DNA from: Anaeramoeba flamelloides
Lineage: Eukaryota; Metamonada; Anaeramoebidae
Assembly: GCA_027625915.1 (NCBI GenBank)
Contig: JANTQA010000023.1
Location: 5,022,001-5,086,000 of the forward strand
Reading direction: 5' to 3'
Length of the DNA: 64,000 nucleotides
The translations under genes and the position numbers were made by a program. Below the pieces are notes generated by a model that worked only from the letters and a program-made list of their open reading frames with translations, ran no database searches and was not told the origin of the DNA. Of the stretch, positions 52,658 to 64,000 are shown piece by piece (the stretch's first letter is position 1; each line of letters begins with the position of its first letter).

Positions 52658-53756
52658 ATTGTCTATTTTACATGTAATGCTTCTTTCAAAATAAATTTCC
52701 CAATTTTTTTTAAAAGTTTTTTTTATTTCTTTCTTTTATTTTTAGACAAAAAATAAATATCTCTTGAGTATAGTATTGAATATTAAAATCTAAATTTTTA
52801 TATTATAATAGATAACTTCAATTATTAAAAATATTTTTATTTAAAATTTGATTTTTAATGTGCCAATTATTATGAAAGATAGTTTATATTATTTCAAAAT
52901 TTAATAAAGTTAATTATTCAAAAAAATCTTTTTAATTTCAATTAGAAATAAATATTTATTCAGTTTCCAATTCAGATTATTGTGATCATTTGACACCCCC
53001 AAAATGTAAATTTTCTTTTTATTAAGAAGAAGGGTAAAAAGGAAAAACATCAGATGGTTATTTGTTAATAGTGGGATACTGAAACACAAAAGTATGAATA
53101 ACTTGAAAATAACTATTAAAAAGTAAAGGCTAAAAATTTCAAAAAATATCAAAGAGAAAAAAGAAAGTTAAAAATATTAAACAATTCTGTACAAATGAAC
53201 ATTTCTCATAGTCAACTAGATAATAAAAGTAAATTCACCAAAAAATTGTTGCTACTCATTTTTAATTTTCTTAATTTAAGATAGGATTGTTTTTCTTTTT
53301 TTTTTAATTGTTACCAATTTCTTGTAGAACCGGTTTTAAATCAGGATTTTTTTTTTTTTCCTTTTTATTTTATAATTTTTTTATTTATTTTTTTTTACAA
53401 AAAAAAATACTTTTAGTATGGCCATGCTATTGATAACTGTGGAGTTTATGATTTTATAATTAAATTTCCTTTCTAAAATTTAAGTATTCAGGCATATCGT
53501 GTATAATTTACAATCTTTAATTATAAAAAAAATTTATAATTTTTGGTTTTCCTCTAATTAATCGTATCAATAGATATTATATATTATGATGATAATATCT
53601 ATTATCACAATATTAACAATTAAATTATAATAAAATTAAAAAAATTGCAATTATTCCTACTTTATAACGAAAAATCAGAAAATTGCGATTAAACAACATT
53701 ATCATGAAAAAATAATTATCGTGAAAAAAAAAATTATTTTTTTTTGAAATCACTTA

Positions 53757-53900
53757 AAAAAAAATATCTTGACTTTTACAAAACCCTGATACTTTTACAA
53801 CGCTTTTCCACTTTAAAAATGGTAGAAAGTATTTGAAAGTGTTGTTAATTGTCTTCAAATGTTTGAAAGTTTTGAATGACAGAAAACTTTTCTAAACAGA
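53757..53900. mobile_element. hairpin element, relative of 11700-11858
   Basis: TTGACTTTTACAAAACCCTG and CACTTTAAAAATGG match the left and central parts of the 11700 element, and TTTGAAAGTTTTGAATGACAG resembles its right end. The copy is degraded. Confidence 0.45.
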
Positions 53901-54169
53901 AGGAGTTTGATAATATTGATTAAAAATTTTTTTCTTTCATTTTTTTTTTCCAAAATAAGGAATATGAAACTAATTTTATGATCAAACTAAAATTTAGCTA
54001 TAACAACAATACAAATGAATGTAAAATTAGATGTTTTTTTATAAAATGAAGTTGTTACCTTCACAATTTTAAATAACCAAAAAGAATTAAGAGTCATTTT
54101 CCCTCTGATTGGTGATTGATTAAACAAAAACCCATAAAATCTCTAGTTGCCTTTTCCTTTCCAATACAA

Positions 54170-54550
54170 AGTTACAAAGAAGAAGAATAAGAAGAAGAAA
54201 CCGACAATTGTACAGACAATCTAAATAATTCTTGATAATATGACTATGATAGTATTGAAAGCCTATGAATAGTTATCCAACTACTTTCAGCTTTCAGAGT
54301 ATATTAAAAATATTTTTACCCAGATACACATTCTTTAAAGAACATATTGTGGGTTAGTTGTTTAAGAAGTTCTATGATTCAACTCAATTTACAACACTAG
54401 AAATAACTGAGAAAATAATTGTATATCTTTTGTTCTTATTGTAGTTGATCTAAAGGATCGATCCATCTGTTAGCCAAATCAATATAAAACACTATAAAAC
54501 TCTTTGATCTGATCCTTGATTGGATCAAGTAACTTTTTTGTTGTTTTTTC
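54170..54550 (+). repeat. repeat E copy 2
   Basis: Shares GTTGATCTAAAGGATCGATC, a CCAAATCAAT block and downstream TTTGATCTGATCC with 22960-23060. Borders are approximate. Confidence 0.35.
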
Positions 54551-54829
54551 AAAGAATAATTTTTTTTTACATAATCTTTTTTTTTGATCAAACAAAAACA
54601 AAATCTTCATAAAAATATTGATGAATTATCCCAAAACCCATCAACTAGTATATAACAATTACTTTTTTATAACTATATTTAGGTATTTATCACGATTTTT
54701 AAATAATTATCATGATTTTATAGAATATCGCAATTAGTCATAAAATCTCAATTATATTATATATCGCGATTTTCTAATATATCGCGAATTGATAGAAATA
54801 ATCGTGGTTTTTGTCAACTTTATTGTGAT

Positions 54830-55390
54830 AGAAGTATGACATCATCAAAGCCTCTATTGTTAGACCAAAAAATAGTAACAACCAAATAAAAGCAAATATT
54901 TGTTTTGTCCTTAAGGAAATAAGTACCTTTTACCATTATGAAAATTTTTAATTGTGTCAACCTTACTAAATAATTATTTATGAGTACCTCAAGATATTGA
55001 AACTTTAAAATCAAAACATCATCCGCAGCTCTATTTGTGAACCCAAAGTAATTCAGAGTGGAATCTTTAATTTTCCAATTTTTTGAACATTTTTTTTTAG
55101 ATTAAATTTTTGATTTTATTAAATTAGGTTTTGGATCTAGAAATGTATTTATACCAATGATCGAAATTAACCAAACACCAAAAAAAAAAAATAGACTCGA
55201 AAATGTATGTATTTGGAATAAATATTTTCTTTTAGAAGAATAACCACAAAATATCACATTTCCAAATAAATTTGTTGAAATCAAAAATGAAAAAAAAAAA
55301 TAATCAATAAAATCTAATTTTCGAAGATTTGATTTTCTTTAACTTCTTAATTTGAAGGAATCTAAACTATTTTTTTGCTTAAATTTCTGG
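54830..55390 (+). repeat. repeat B, plus-strand copy
   Basis: Same block order as 15870-16470: GATATTGAAACTTTAAAATC, GCTCTATTTGTGAACC, GGAATCTTTAATTTTC, GGTTTTGGATCTAGAAATG and AAATTTGTTGAAATCAAAAA. Confidence 0.6.
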
Positions 55391-56350
55391 CCCCATTACT
55401 ATTTATTATTATTTTACTAAAACTTTTTTGACAAATTTGCTTTCAAAATTCTAATTTTCAAATATTTATATCAAATTATACCCAAATAAAGAATATTATT
55501 TCAAAAATAAAATGAATAGGAGTTGAATTCTCAGAATCAAAAAACAATTACAAAAGATTCAACACAAAATAATTGAAAATTTTCGAAAAAAATTTTAATC
55601 AGATTCCTTATTCATAATTCTCAATTTATGGAAAATAAATAATTATAAAATCCAACTAATTTGTATAATAAATATATATTTCTGAAGAGGAATTTAATAA
55701 ATATCTTATTTTCTGAACCGATTCAAGAATTAGAAGAATTAAATAAAAATATGATTTTTAAATTCATTTTGGAAATTCTTTAGAAAAAAAAAGTAATTAT
55801 TAATGAAAAATTTTACAAAGAAAAGTTCTTTCATGAAGAAATAACAACAAAATTAAATTAAGAAGAAGTAATTATATCAAATGGTACAGATAAGATCAAG
55901 AAAATAAATGATTTTTTTATTTATTTTGATTTGATCAATCTTTTTCATTTTTTTGATTTCCATTTTTTTGTTGGTATGAAAATTTATTATACTAGGATAT
56001 ATTCCACTCTTGTATTTATTTAAATATCAAGATATTCAATTCAAGAAAGGATTTGAATAATTCAGTTTCGGATAAATGATGGCACTCAAAATTTGAAAAA
56101 TGTACTTACTTCCTTAAAATTAAAACAAATCAAAAAAATAAAAATAAAACAAAAGTAAAACACAAAAAAATAAGGTTTTTTAATTTTTTTTTAACAAGCT
56201 TGTAAGAAATATTCCATTCAAATGAGTTAACGAATACAATTTTCATTATTATTGAAATGTTGTTCAAACTTTACTTTTTTAAAAGCAAATTTTAATCGAA
56301 TAATTTCATTTGGTGTTTAATTAAAACAGGGAATAACAAACAGCAAAAAT

Positions 56351-57262
56351 TTAAATTCTTTTTGATAAAAATAAATTGTCAATTATGTTGACCCCATTTA
56401 AAATACCATTATAATTCTTTTTAATTATTAAAAAGAATAATGTAAGGGCAAAAAAAATATTGTTTTCTCCTTCTTCAAGTAGCCAATCTCTCTTTTGGTA
56501 ATTGATGGCAAATTGGGAAAGTTTTTTTTTATAAAGTTTCAGGACGGGGAATGCTCTATTATTGCTAGAGTCCGTCTCAAGATGAATGACTTCTGGAAGG
56601 TTAAGCAACTCAAGTTCAATTTTCAATAAAAGAGCAACGATTATAGAGTCGGTGGGCAATTTGGGATCATTACTGATAAACGATTTATTATTCCATCTTG
56701 CTCCAGAGTTGGATTTCAATTCCGAAAAATTATTATTTTCACCTACAGATTTGATGATTTGGGTAATTCGATACGAAATATATTCAAAAGTTTCAGTTCC
56801 AAAATGTTGAATGAAGTGATTAAGTTCTTTGATGTTTTTATTATTTTGGTTTTGTTTTACTATTTTTTTGTTCTCCTTTGTGTTTATCATTTGGTATTTT
56901 GCATAATTTGAGACGGTTGGTAAAATTAGGTTGGCTGTCGTCTTATTTGTAGAAAGTTCTGAATTCAAATCAAGGATCCAGTGATCAGTTGGTTCTAAAA
57001 GCTCGTCAACTACCCACCGTTTGATGGATTTCATATGCTGTGTAAACTGTTCTTTCGAAACATTTAACTGTTTTAATAATTTTTCATGGTTTTTCGTTTG
57101 GATTTGTGAGAAAAACCTTTTTGGCACGAAAGGAGAAATAGTTAATATAACAGCGGTCCAATATGAAACTAATAATCCTGAGCATACAACAATGAAAAAA
57201 ATTAAAAATTCAAAAGAAAAAATAACCAATGAAGTTGCGATTCGAAATAATTTTTTAATCAT
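56351..57262 (-). CDS. unrecognised membrane-anchored protein
   Basis: An intronless frame of 303 residues starting MIKKLFRIATSLVIFSFEFL. Residues 8-45 form one or two hydrophobic segments (IFFIVVCSGLLVSYWTAVIL) preceded by Lys/Arg, so a type II anchor or short hairpin is likely. The soluble part contains HMKSIKRWVVDELLEPTDHW, an Asn/Lys linker, and conserved-looking stretches (HFIQHFGTETFEYISYRITQ, LLKIELELLNLPEVIHL, YQKRDWLLEEGEN). A second hydrophobic stretch (NIFFALTLFFLI) lies near the C-terminus. No family was recognised. A frame from GTG at 57331 would add 23 hydrophobic residues, but the ATG at 57262 is preferred. Antisense frames over it are ignored. Confidence 0.75.
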   Translation of the reverse strand: MIKKLFRIATSLVIFSFEFLIFFIVVCSGLLVSYWTAVILTISPFVPKRFFSQIQTKNHEKLLKQLNVSKEQFTQHMKSIKRWVVDELLEPTDHWILDLNSELSTNKTTANLILPTVSNYAKYQMINTKENKKIVKQNQNNKNIKELNHFIQHFGTETFEYISYRITQIIKSVGENNNFSELKSNSGARWNNKSFISNDPKLPTDSIIVALLLKIELELLNLPEVIHLETDSSNNRAFPVLKLYKKKLSQFAINYQKRDWLLEEGENNIFFALTLFFLIIKKNYNGILNGVNIIDNLFLSKRI

Positions 57263-58299
57263 AACAAAGTTAAAAAAAATGATTTGAAAAAGATTGACAC
57301 ACGACAAGAATAGCACAAAAATTGTAGTCACTTTTTTTCCTTAGCAACACTTTGTTTTTTTGAAATTGTTCCAAATTTTGAAAGGAATTAGAAGATCACA
57401 ATGCAACAACTTTCAATTTCAAAGTTTTTACAGGTTATACTTTTAAAAACATGCAATTTAAACAACTTTCCAATTTTTGGTTTTCATAAAAAGAGTTTCA
57501 GGTTATTGAAAGTTTTCAAATATTTTTCTTTTGGATAACTTTCATAAATTTCAATTAAATTCAAAATGCTATCTTTTGTTAATTATTATTTTTATCCCTT
57601 TTTTTGGCTTACAAAAGTTTGTACCAAGTATTTAAAATTTGAAACAATATGAAAGAATATCAGAGACTAAAATCTCGCAGACTGTCAGCCTGAAAGTTCG
57701 AAAAAGTCTTGAAAGTATTTGTATGGATTGTGCTATTCTTGTCGTGCAAACAATAAAATATCCCAGGACCTTTTCAAAGCTTTCATATAATTTTCAAACA
57801 TTAGATATCACTTTAAAAGTGTGGTTTTGTGTTTTAATATTTGCAATTTAAATGGGCCAAAATTTGAGTTGTTTTATCTTATCCGAAATTTCTCAAAGAT
57901 TTCCTTTCATTTGGGATTTCTTCGTACAGCCAATATTAACAAAAAAAAAATGTCAAATAGGACTCACAGAAAGAACAAATTGTAATCTATTTCTTTCATT
58001 ATTGTTCTTTGTTTGGAGAAGAAAAATGGGAAAAAGGAATGAATCTTTGAATTCATTAATTCTTCAATTATCCAAAGTATAACATTTTTCAAAGATTAAT
58101 GAGAGATGAACTATCTGGTAACGTTCTAAAATTCTAAATCTGTCGATTTGGAATTCATAACTATTAACTATTTTTTAATGAGCTCTTTAGTTATTGTACC
58201 CAGAGCTTTTAAATTTCATTATTGAACTTGAGGCGAAAAATTTAAACAAAAAAAAATTTCAAGATTATTTTAAATTGGAAACCTTATTGATAACTCAAA

Positions 58300-58700
58300 G
58301 GAAGATCAAATAAAAGAAGAAGCCAATAAATGAAAAGACAAAATTTATGATTACAGACAAATAGTAGGACTCAACACAATAGAAAATGTGAAAATATTTG
58401 TTTTTTAAGGCAGTACATAAATTTTTCATTTTTGAAAAACTTTTAATTGCATAAACATTACTGAAAAAAGATTTTTTGAGTGCCATGGGATATTGAAACT
58501 TTGAAACCAAAATACAATTTGTTCTTTTATTTGTGAAATGAACTACATTAAATCAGAGTTGAATCTTTAATTTTTCAATTTTTTGAATCATTTTTTTTCT
58601 TTTTTCATTATTTTTTTACTTTTATTTTTTCAGATTTAATGAATTTTTTAAAATCTTTTGGTCATTTTTGTAAGAAAATTATCTTATTTAATTTCGCTTT
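58300..58700 (+). repeat. repeat B, partial plus-strand copy
   Basis: Contains GATATTGAAACTTTGAAACC, TTATTTGTGAA and GAGTTGAATCTTTAATTTTTC in the same order as the other copies. The right part of the repeat is missing. Confidence 0.55.
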
Positions 58701-59519
58701 TTTAAATTAAAGTTGAAAAAAAAGAGATCTTTTTGAAAAAACCAATAAATATTTAAAAAAATAGGAAACTACAACATCTTTAAAATATATAAAGTTATAT
58801 ACAGTCTAAAAATCTTCTTGTTTAGCTTTTGACATTGAAACCTCAGTAAGAAAATCATACTCGCTTGTTTTAAACAATTGCAATTTACTTTTTTACCGTT
58901 TTTTTTTTTTAATTTTTTCTAATTTTAAATTGATTTTATAAAAATTATTTAGTGAAAGAACTATAATTTAATTATTAATTGGTATTGAATTTTAAATAAA
59001 GTATAGTTATTTTTTGTTTTATTATATCAGGTGAGTAGTAATTTTTCAGATATAAACAAGAATTCAAAATCATTAACCTACCAATATTCTATTTTTGAAA
59101 GAAAAAAAACACTATATAATCGATTCTAGAAGAAATATCAAATTGAACCATTCACAAATTGAAATGTTAACCATTGTTTCTAAATTACAAATCAAAAAAA
59201 AAATAAAAAAACTAAATAATTAACAATACTAGTAATTCGGGAACCTGTTAAAATTTTTGGAGAGAGTATGTATTATTAAAGATTAATTGTTTGAAGTAAA
59301 CAATTAATCCAATAAAGGGTGAATTGTGAAGTTATGCAATCTATGTCTTCTAATACAAAGTTATTTTAGACACTAATGTCTAGAAAAAGTCATCACAATA
59401 ATTTTGAACTTAATTTCGTTTTCAAAAATAAAATGAAGAATATATTGAAAAAAAATAGAAAATAATAAGAGAAAATTTAAGATATAACAAATGAAGAACA
59501 CAAAAAATGAAGGGTAAGG

Positions 59520-59800
59520 AAAACCCAAAAGTGATTGGATCTGGTTGAATTTGCGTTATTACATTTTATTTGAATTGGGTTTCTTATCATGAATAGTTTG
59601 TTTGTCAATTGGTTAAAAGCCCTTTCTATAGTGATATTATTAATTTCTTTATAGTTCAATTTTCTCATCAAGACTTTAGTTTCTTCTTGGAAAATCATAA
59701 TAAAGTCAAAAATTTTGCTTTTTTTGTCGTTCTTTTTCCTTGTTCTTCTAGTTTTTTTGTATTTCTTAAATCTCCATATGAAATTGTTGATATCATCAAT
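59520..59800 (-). pseudogene. degenerate coding repeat C, copy 2
   Basis: A minus-strand frame reads FDFIMIFQEETKVLMRKLN then YKEINNITIERAFNQLTN. Its DNA matches 63330-63650, including GCAAATTCAACCAGATCCAA at the downstream side. Family unknown; decayed copy. Confidence 0.5.
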
Positions 59801-61209
59801 TTGTATTTTATAATATGGTTTTATCTTTGATGTAGAACTTTTTCCAATATGTGTTTCAATCTATTCAGATCATTTTCAAATAAATATTTGAGAGGGTATA
59901 ATTAGATATAGCATGATAAATTTGTTAAAATTCTAATAGGAATATTTGAAGATGAAATGGTTAGATTCCATTAAATAATTTTATTTGATTTTTTCTGTTT
60001 AGAAGAACTCAACTTTAACCAATATTACTGATTTGTAAAAATATTTTGATTAAACAAAACAAGTTACATAATTTATAATAAGATCAAAATAAAAAACTAA
60101 AAGATTAAAAAATGATTTTCATATTTTATAAAAAGCCAAATTTATTTCCAATATGAATGAAATTTTATTATTTTGATTTCCATAAATATTTTAATTATGT
60201 GAAAGATTTTAAATTTGAATTTAGTAAAGAAGGTTTTTTGTCTACATATAGTTCCCAAAGCCTATTAAACATTCCTGTGAATGTTTGAAAATTTTTTTCA
60301 TTTTTCATTTTTTAAATTTTTTTTTTATTAATTTTATACTTTTCAAAATATTTAATTATCAGATAATATCTTAAATAGGAAACTTGTTAAGTATTATTTA
60401 TTAATATTTCGGGATTTATTCTTAATTTTGGTTCAAAACGTAACCTGGGGGTTGGTAGTTTATTAATTTGACAATATTGGGGAAATGTGGATGATTAGAA
60501 AAGTAATTATTCAAAATTATGAAAGAGAAAAAAACAATTTAACTTTTTCTATATCCAAACTGATACTGATTCTGAAATAAAATTTTATTTCTTATCATAT
60601 AATATCCCTGAAATATGAAAAAAGATTATTATCTATTATCTGTAAAGTAATATCATTTTGGTTCGTTGCTGATCATTCTTCAACTTTGTATGAATTTGAA
60701 TAGTAGTTTAAAAAAGGTAATTAATGGTAATTTATTTAATTATTTTTTTTCGAAATCAAAAATGATAAGTGTAAGGCTAATAGATTGGTAGCTATTTAAT
60801 ACTTTATTTTGATTTTTGTGTTATAGAAGAAAATATTTATTTCCATTATTCTCAATTAACTCAAAATAAAAAAAAATTAACTAAAAGTAATAAGTATAAT
60901 CACTCACAAATAAAAATTTCAATTAACATCTCATATTCACAATTTTTTTTATAACTTACTTTCCAACCTATTAGTCTTAAACTTATCAATTCGGATTTTG
61001 GAAAAAAAAATAATTAAATTGTCTAAAATATATATTTTGAACCATTATCAAATTCCATAATAAGTCTAAAATCGATCAGCAAAGAACCAAAAGAACATGT
61101 AACCACACCCAACACATGATAGTCTTTTTTTCAAATTAGAGGGATTTTAAACCTTAAAAGTTTTCAAGTAACAAATTCATTTTTTTCCAATTCTTTTAAA
61201 ACCACTTAA

Positions 61210-61671
61210 ATGAATATTGAAAACCCAGAAAATTTTGAAAAGAAATTTGTTAATGAAGTTTATTTAGATATCGCACCACACTTCAACCACTCAAGAAAAA
61301 ATCCGTGGCCTTATGTTAGGAAATTTGTTTCTTCTTTAGAGGAAGGATCCATTTTGGCAGATGTTGGATGTGGTGCAGGACAAAATTCTGTGATTAACCC
61401 AAAAGTTTTTTCGATTTCTTCTGACTATAACCTGGAATTTGCAAAGATCGCCAATAAAAAAATGCAAGAGCAATCTTATAAAGGATCTGTTTTACAAGAA
61501 AATAATTTAAAACTGTCGATACGCACTAATTCTGTTGACCATGTCATATCAATCGCTGTTATTCATCATTTTGTCACCGACGAAAGAAGACTGCAAGCTT
61601 TAAAGGAGCTTTGCAGAGTTATTAGACCTGGTGGAACTGGTTTAGTTACTGTTTGGGCTTTTGAGCAAAAA
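61210..61671 (+). CDS. TRM9: TRM9/ALKBH8-type tRNA wobble-uridine methyltransferase, first exon
   Basis: Exon 1 encodes 154 residues and ends at a GTAAAA donor in phase 0. It matches the family closely: N-terminal VNEVYLDIAPHFNHSRKNPW (15-33), SAM motif I DVGCGAGQN (51-59), the acidic motif II end SSDYN (70-74), the signature VISIAVIHHFVTDERR (112-127), and post-motif RVIRPGGTGLVTVWAFEQ (136-153). TRM9 with TRM112 methylates 5-carboxymethyluridine at tRNA position 34; animals carry the domain in ALKBH8, but no AlkB or RRM part precedes it here. The C-terminal third expected after 'AFEQ' (a VPW block and a YRYYH-type end) was not found in the next 2.3 kb. The gene either has a long intron running past 64000 or is truncated by the repeats downstream. 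An AG at 61756-61757 would give an almost immediate stop. Confidence 0.85.
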
Positions 61672-62394
61672 GTAAAAATTTCAAAAAGCTTTTTTCTTTT
61701 TCTTCAATGTTTTTTTTTTTCATTTTCCTTTAATTTCTTTTGGTGCAAATAACAAAGAACAAAAACGAAAACTAAAATTGAAAGCCTTTGTTCATTCAAA
61801 AAAAAACACAAAATATTAATTATTTTAATTCCTTTACTAATTTTGCTACGTCACTCATCTTTTAATTTGGCAAGCGCTATTTTCAAGTAAATTTTCTTAA
61901 AGGCTTTTTAACAAGTAATTTTTTATTGAGTGAAAACAGACTCTAAACCAGAAAACCCTCTCAAAAAAAAGATACCTAGATAATATAACATAAATTTTTT
62001 TGCAAATTCAAGGTTTAGAACTTTTTTTTATAGTGTACTCACACACTTATGAAAAAATAAAATTGAAAAAAAAAAAAAGTTCGACAAAACTATTACTTTA
62101 ATTATCCTTTCATCTTGTTAATAAAGGTTATTTACAATGTAATTAGTATCACAGAACTTCAAAATCTTGGGCTATAGTATTTATTGTTGTTAGTGGTACT
62201 AGGATTTTTAAAAGTCTCTAGTCGAGAAAAGAGGGTTTTTTTTTTAGTTCTGTAAATTTTTAAATAATTTGGTAAATCAATTTTGGTTTAATTCAACTTT
62301 AGGGTATTTTACTTTAAAAGATAATAATAAATAGCTTTGAAAATGTTGTACTCGTCTAATAAAACTGAAAAATAGGAAAAAAATCACTAATGAT

Positions 62395-62720
62395 AAATAT
62401 TGGGTTTACTAGATTTTCCAGGATTCAATGGAATTGGGTAAAATCATATGGATTTTACTCTATTCGTTTAAATTCTGGAAACCCCAACGAAAAGTGTCCG
62501 TACCGTGCCTTAGAATGCCTTAGAGTTTCCAGGGTTTTTTTTTTTTTACTTTTTGAAATAAACCGAAAATTTAATAAATTTTCTTTTTATTTCAAAAAGT
62601 AAAAAAAACTAACAGCACTTTTCCAAAATTCAAAAGAATAGAGAAAAAACTTTGTTTTTACCCAATTCTTTTAAATTCTGGAAAAGTTAACGGCAGTTTT
62701 TTCTAATTAAAAGAATAAAT
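62395..62720. repeat. hairpin-module repeat, third locus
   Basis: A clear hairpin at about 62530-62608 (TTTTTGAAATAAACCGAAAA mirrored by TTTATTTCAAAAAGT) lies between 'TTCTGGAAACCCCAACG' and 'TTCTGGAAAAGTTAACGG' blocks. A short CCGTGCCTTAGAATGCCTTAG tandem precedes it. Confidence 0.75.
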
Positions 62721-63059
62721 AATTATTTAATAGTCAAAATAATTTATTTCCCATTTGAAAGATATTTATTATATTTAAAATACTTTAGAAATTTAAGAGT
62801 AAATAAATTTGTTTTTGACATCTAAGAGGCTATTTTATTATCTTTCAAAAAAATCTTTTTAGAAAAATTGGATTTTCCAACTTAAATTTGGAAAATATCT
62901 CAGAAAATAATTTTTGATCAAAGAACTTTTATTAACCAAGAATGTTTATTCAAATTGAACTTATCAAAAAGTGTAAAATTAGCAAATGTTTAATTTTTTT
63001 TTTTTCTAAAAAATTTTTTCATGATACTGTTGTGTAAAATCAATTCCTTAATTTTTGAA

Positions 63060-63175
63060 GTTTTAGATTGATTGTTAAGAAGTAGGTGTTGAAAGCGCAT
63101 AATCTGGTAAAGGGGGGGATTTTGAATTTACTAAATTCATGTATCCTATTTCAAAGAGTATCAAGGAGACATTGG
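63060..63175 (+). repeat. fragment related to the interior of element A
   Basis: TTGTTAAG, ATAATCTGGTAAAGGGGGGG and the following TTTCAAAGAGTATC align with 5477-5580, where the G run is 23 long. Terminal repeats were not found around this copy. Confidence 0.5.
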
Positions 63176-63329
63176 AGTGTCTAGCCACAGTCATTAGATA
63201 TATTTTAAGCTCGGTTTAGTTTTCTAAAATAACATTAATAATCTCTAGTAGAAAAAAGGAAGAATAAAAAAGTGAAGAAATAAATAAAAAAAAATAAAGA
63301 ATTTAAAAAATAGATTTAAAAAAAAAAAA

Positions 63330-64000
63330 ATAAAGTTATTGGATCCGGTTGAATTTGCATTGTTTGAGTTATGAGAGATTATTTGGGTTTAAATTCGGTT
63401 TTTTTAATAGCGTGTTGGGTTATATTGGTGAAAAAACTATTTTATGGTGATATCATGGATTTCTTTTATAGTTAAATTTCCTCATCAAGTCATTAGTTTC
63501 TTCTTGGAAAATGATAATAAAGTCAAAATTTTCGATTTTTTTGAGGTTCTTTTTCCATTGTTTTCTAGTTTTTTTCAAGTTTCTTTGAATTCGGTACGAA
63601 AAGGTCTATATCATCAATTTTTCAAAATTTTCAGCATGCAAATATTTTAGATTTTGGTCCTTTTTTCTATCTGGGTATGTATCTATTTGAGCCATTGGTC
63701 AATGGTTTCAGTTTGAATAAAGTTGTTGATTGTTTCTGGTTTAGGTGTGGCTGTTTTTCTTTAAAATTGTCTTGAAATTATTCGATTTTGAGATATTTTT
63801 CAATTGCCCATTTTCATTTTCATGTGATGATTCTACGTTTTCCTTTATGGGTTTGATATGAGTTTCGTATGTTCTTTTTTTGATATCTTCTTCTACCATG
63901 ACCTCTCAATCAATGATCTCTATCTCATCCGTTTTCAAGTCCTCTGCTAGATGGCCCGGTTTTAGTTCTAGGGTATCTTAATTTCTTGATGTAATCACCT
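63330..64000 (-). pseudogene. degenerate coding repeat C, copy 3 (longest, cut by window edge)
   Basis: Minus-strand coding-like stretches in order are DIKKRTYETHIKPIKENVES, PETINNFIQTETIDQWLK, FDFIIIFQEETNDLMRKFNY and FFTNITQHAIKK. They are spread over different frames, so the copy is decayed. It shares its 3' half with copies near 36620 and 59520, and the NDLNRLKHILEK-like block upstream of copy 2 parallels its ETIDQWLK block. The protein is unrecognised. Confidence 0.5.

Larger units (their letters stand above)
51392..56350. other. repeat-rich interval of 5 kb
   Basis: It contains repeat D copy 2, a Tc1/mariner transposase relic, a hairpin element, and copies of repeats E and B. Several blocks with ATCGCGATTTT-type repeats occur (53560-53740 and 54670-54810, also 25890-26070). 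No host gene was recognised. Confidence 0.5.
57263..61209. other. repeat-bearing interval of 3.9 kb
   Basis: This is the divergent upstream region of the membrane-protein gene and of the TRM9-type gene. It contains a weak hairpin-element relative (57680-57840), a repeat B copy and degenerate coding repeat C copy 2. Plus-strand frames at 57639-58082 have no recognisable pattern and were not called. Confidence 0.45.
61672..64000. other. interval after TRM9 exon 1
   Basis: No TRM9 continuation was recognised. It contains hairpin modules (62395-62720), sequence related to element A with a G7 run (63060-63175), and the longest copy of degenerate coding repeat C, reaching the window edge. Confidence 0.45.

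Noticed and set aside
57639-58082. Two consecutive plus-strand frames
   Set aside because: No family pattern, no splice logic, and the region overlaps a hairpin-element relative.

Overview
The window is nuclear DNA of a very A+T-rich unicellular eukaryote (roughly four fifths A+T by eye). Evidence: a cytosolic ribosomal stalk protein P2, GT-AG introns, TAA/TGA stops with the standard code, Asn/Lys/Glu-rich proteins and long poly-A/T tracts. The PAS, kelch and 7-TM repertoire and the Glu/Lys-rich coiled coils suit a free-living amoeboid or flagellate protist. An anaeramoebid or amoebozoan is my guess, not something the sequence proves.

Genes left to right: a THH1/TOM1/TOM3-GPR137-type 7-TM protein (minus, 3152-8019, one 3.8 kb intron); a single HMG-box protein (minus, 12399-12834); ribosomal P2 (plus, 14084-14425); a six-bladed kelch propeller (minus, 20369-29715, introns of 5.6 and 2.6 kb); a PAS plus coiled-coil protein (minus, 33785-35397, three exons); an acidic protein with WDEDF-like motifs (plus, 42296-43156); a probable orphan exon (plus, 44336-44603); a 1950-residue TPR-type protein with a proline-lysine repeat and a CHAT-like tail (plus, 45539-51391, uninterrupted); an unrecognised membrane-anchored protein (minus, 56351-57262); and the first exon of a TRM9/ALKBH8-type tRNA wobble-uridine methyltransferase (plus, 61210-61671). 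Several multi-exon models rest on matching intron phase together with continuity of the protein fold across the junction.

The rest, more than half the window, is packed with short repeats. These include a 441 bp MITE with TAA target duplication and perfect terminal inverted repeats, a ~950 bp inverted-repeat element carrying a G23 run, clusters of ~70 bp hairpin modules bounded by TTAGG/CCTAA, several other dispersed families, a Tc1/mariner-type transposase relic, a BED-like finger fragment and three copies of a degenerate protein-coding repeat. Many lie inside the giant introns, so intron length here looks driven by small non-autonomous elements. No tRNA, rRNA, CRISPR array, complete autonomous transposon or recognisable viral element was seen. 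The genes do not form an obvious pathway; they look like independent housekeeping and signalling genes separated by repeat-rich DNA.
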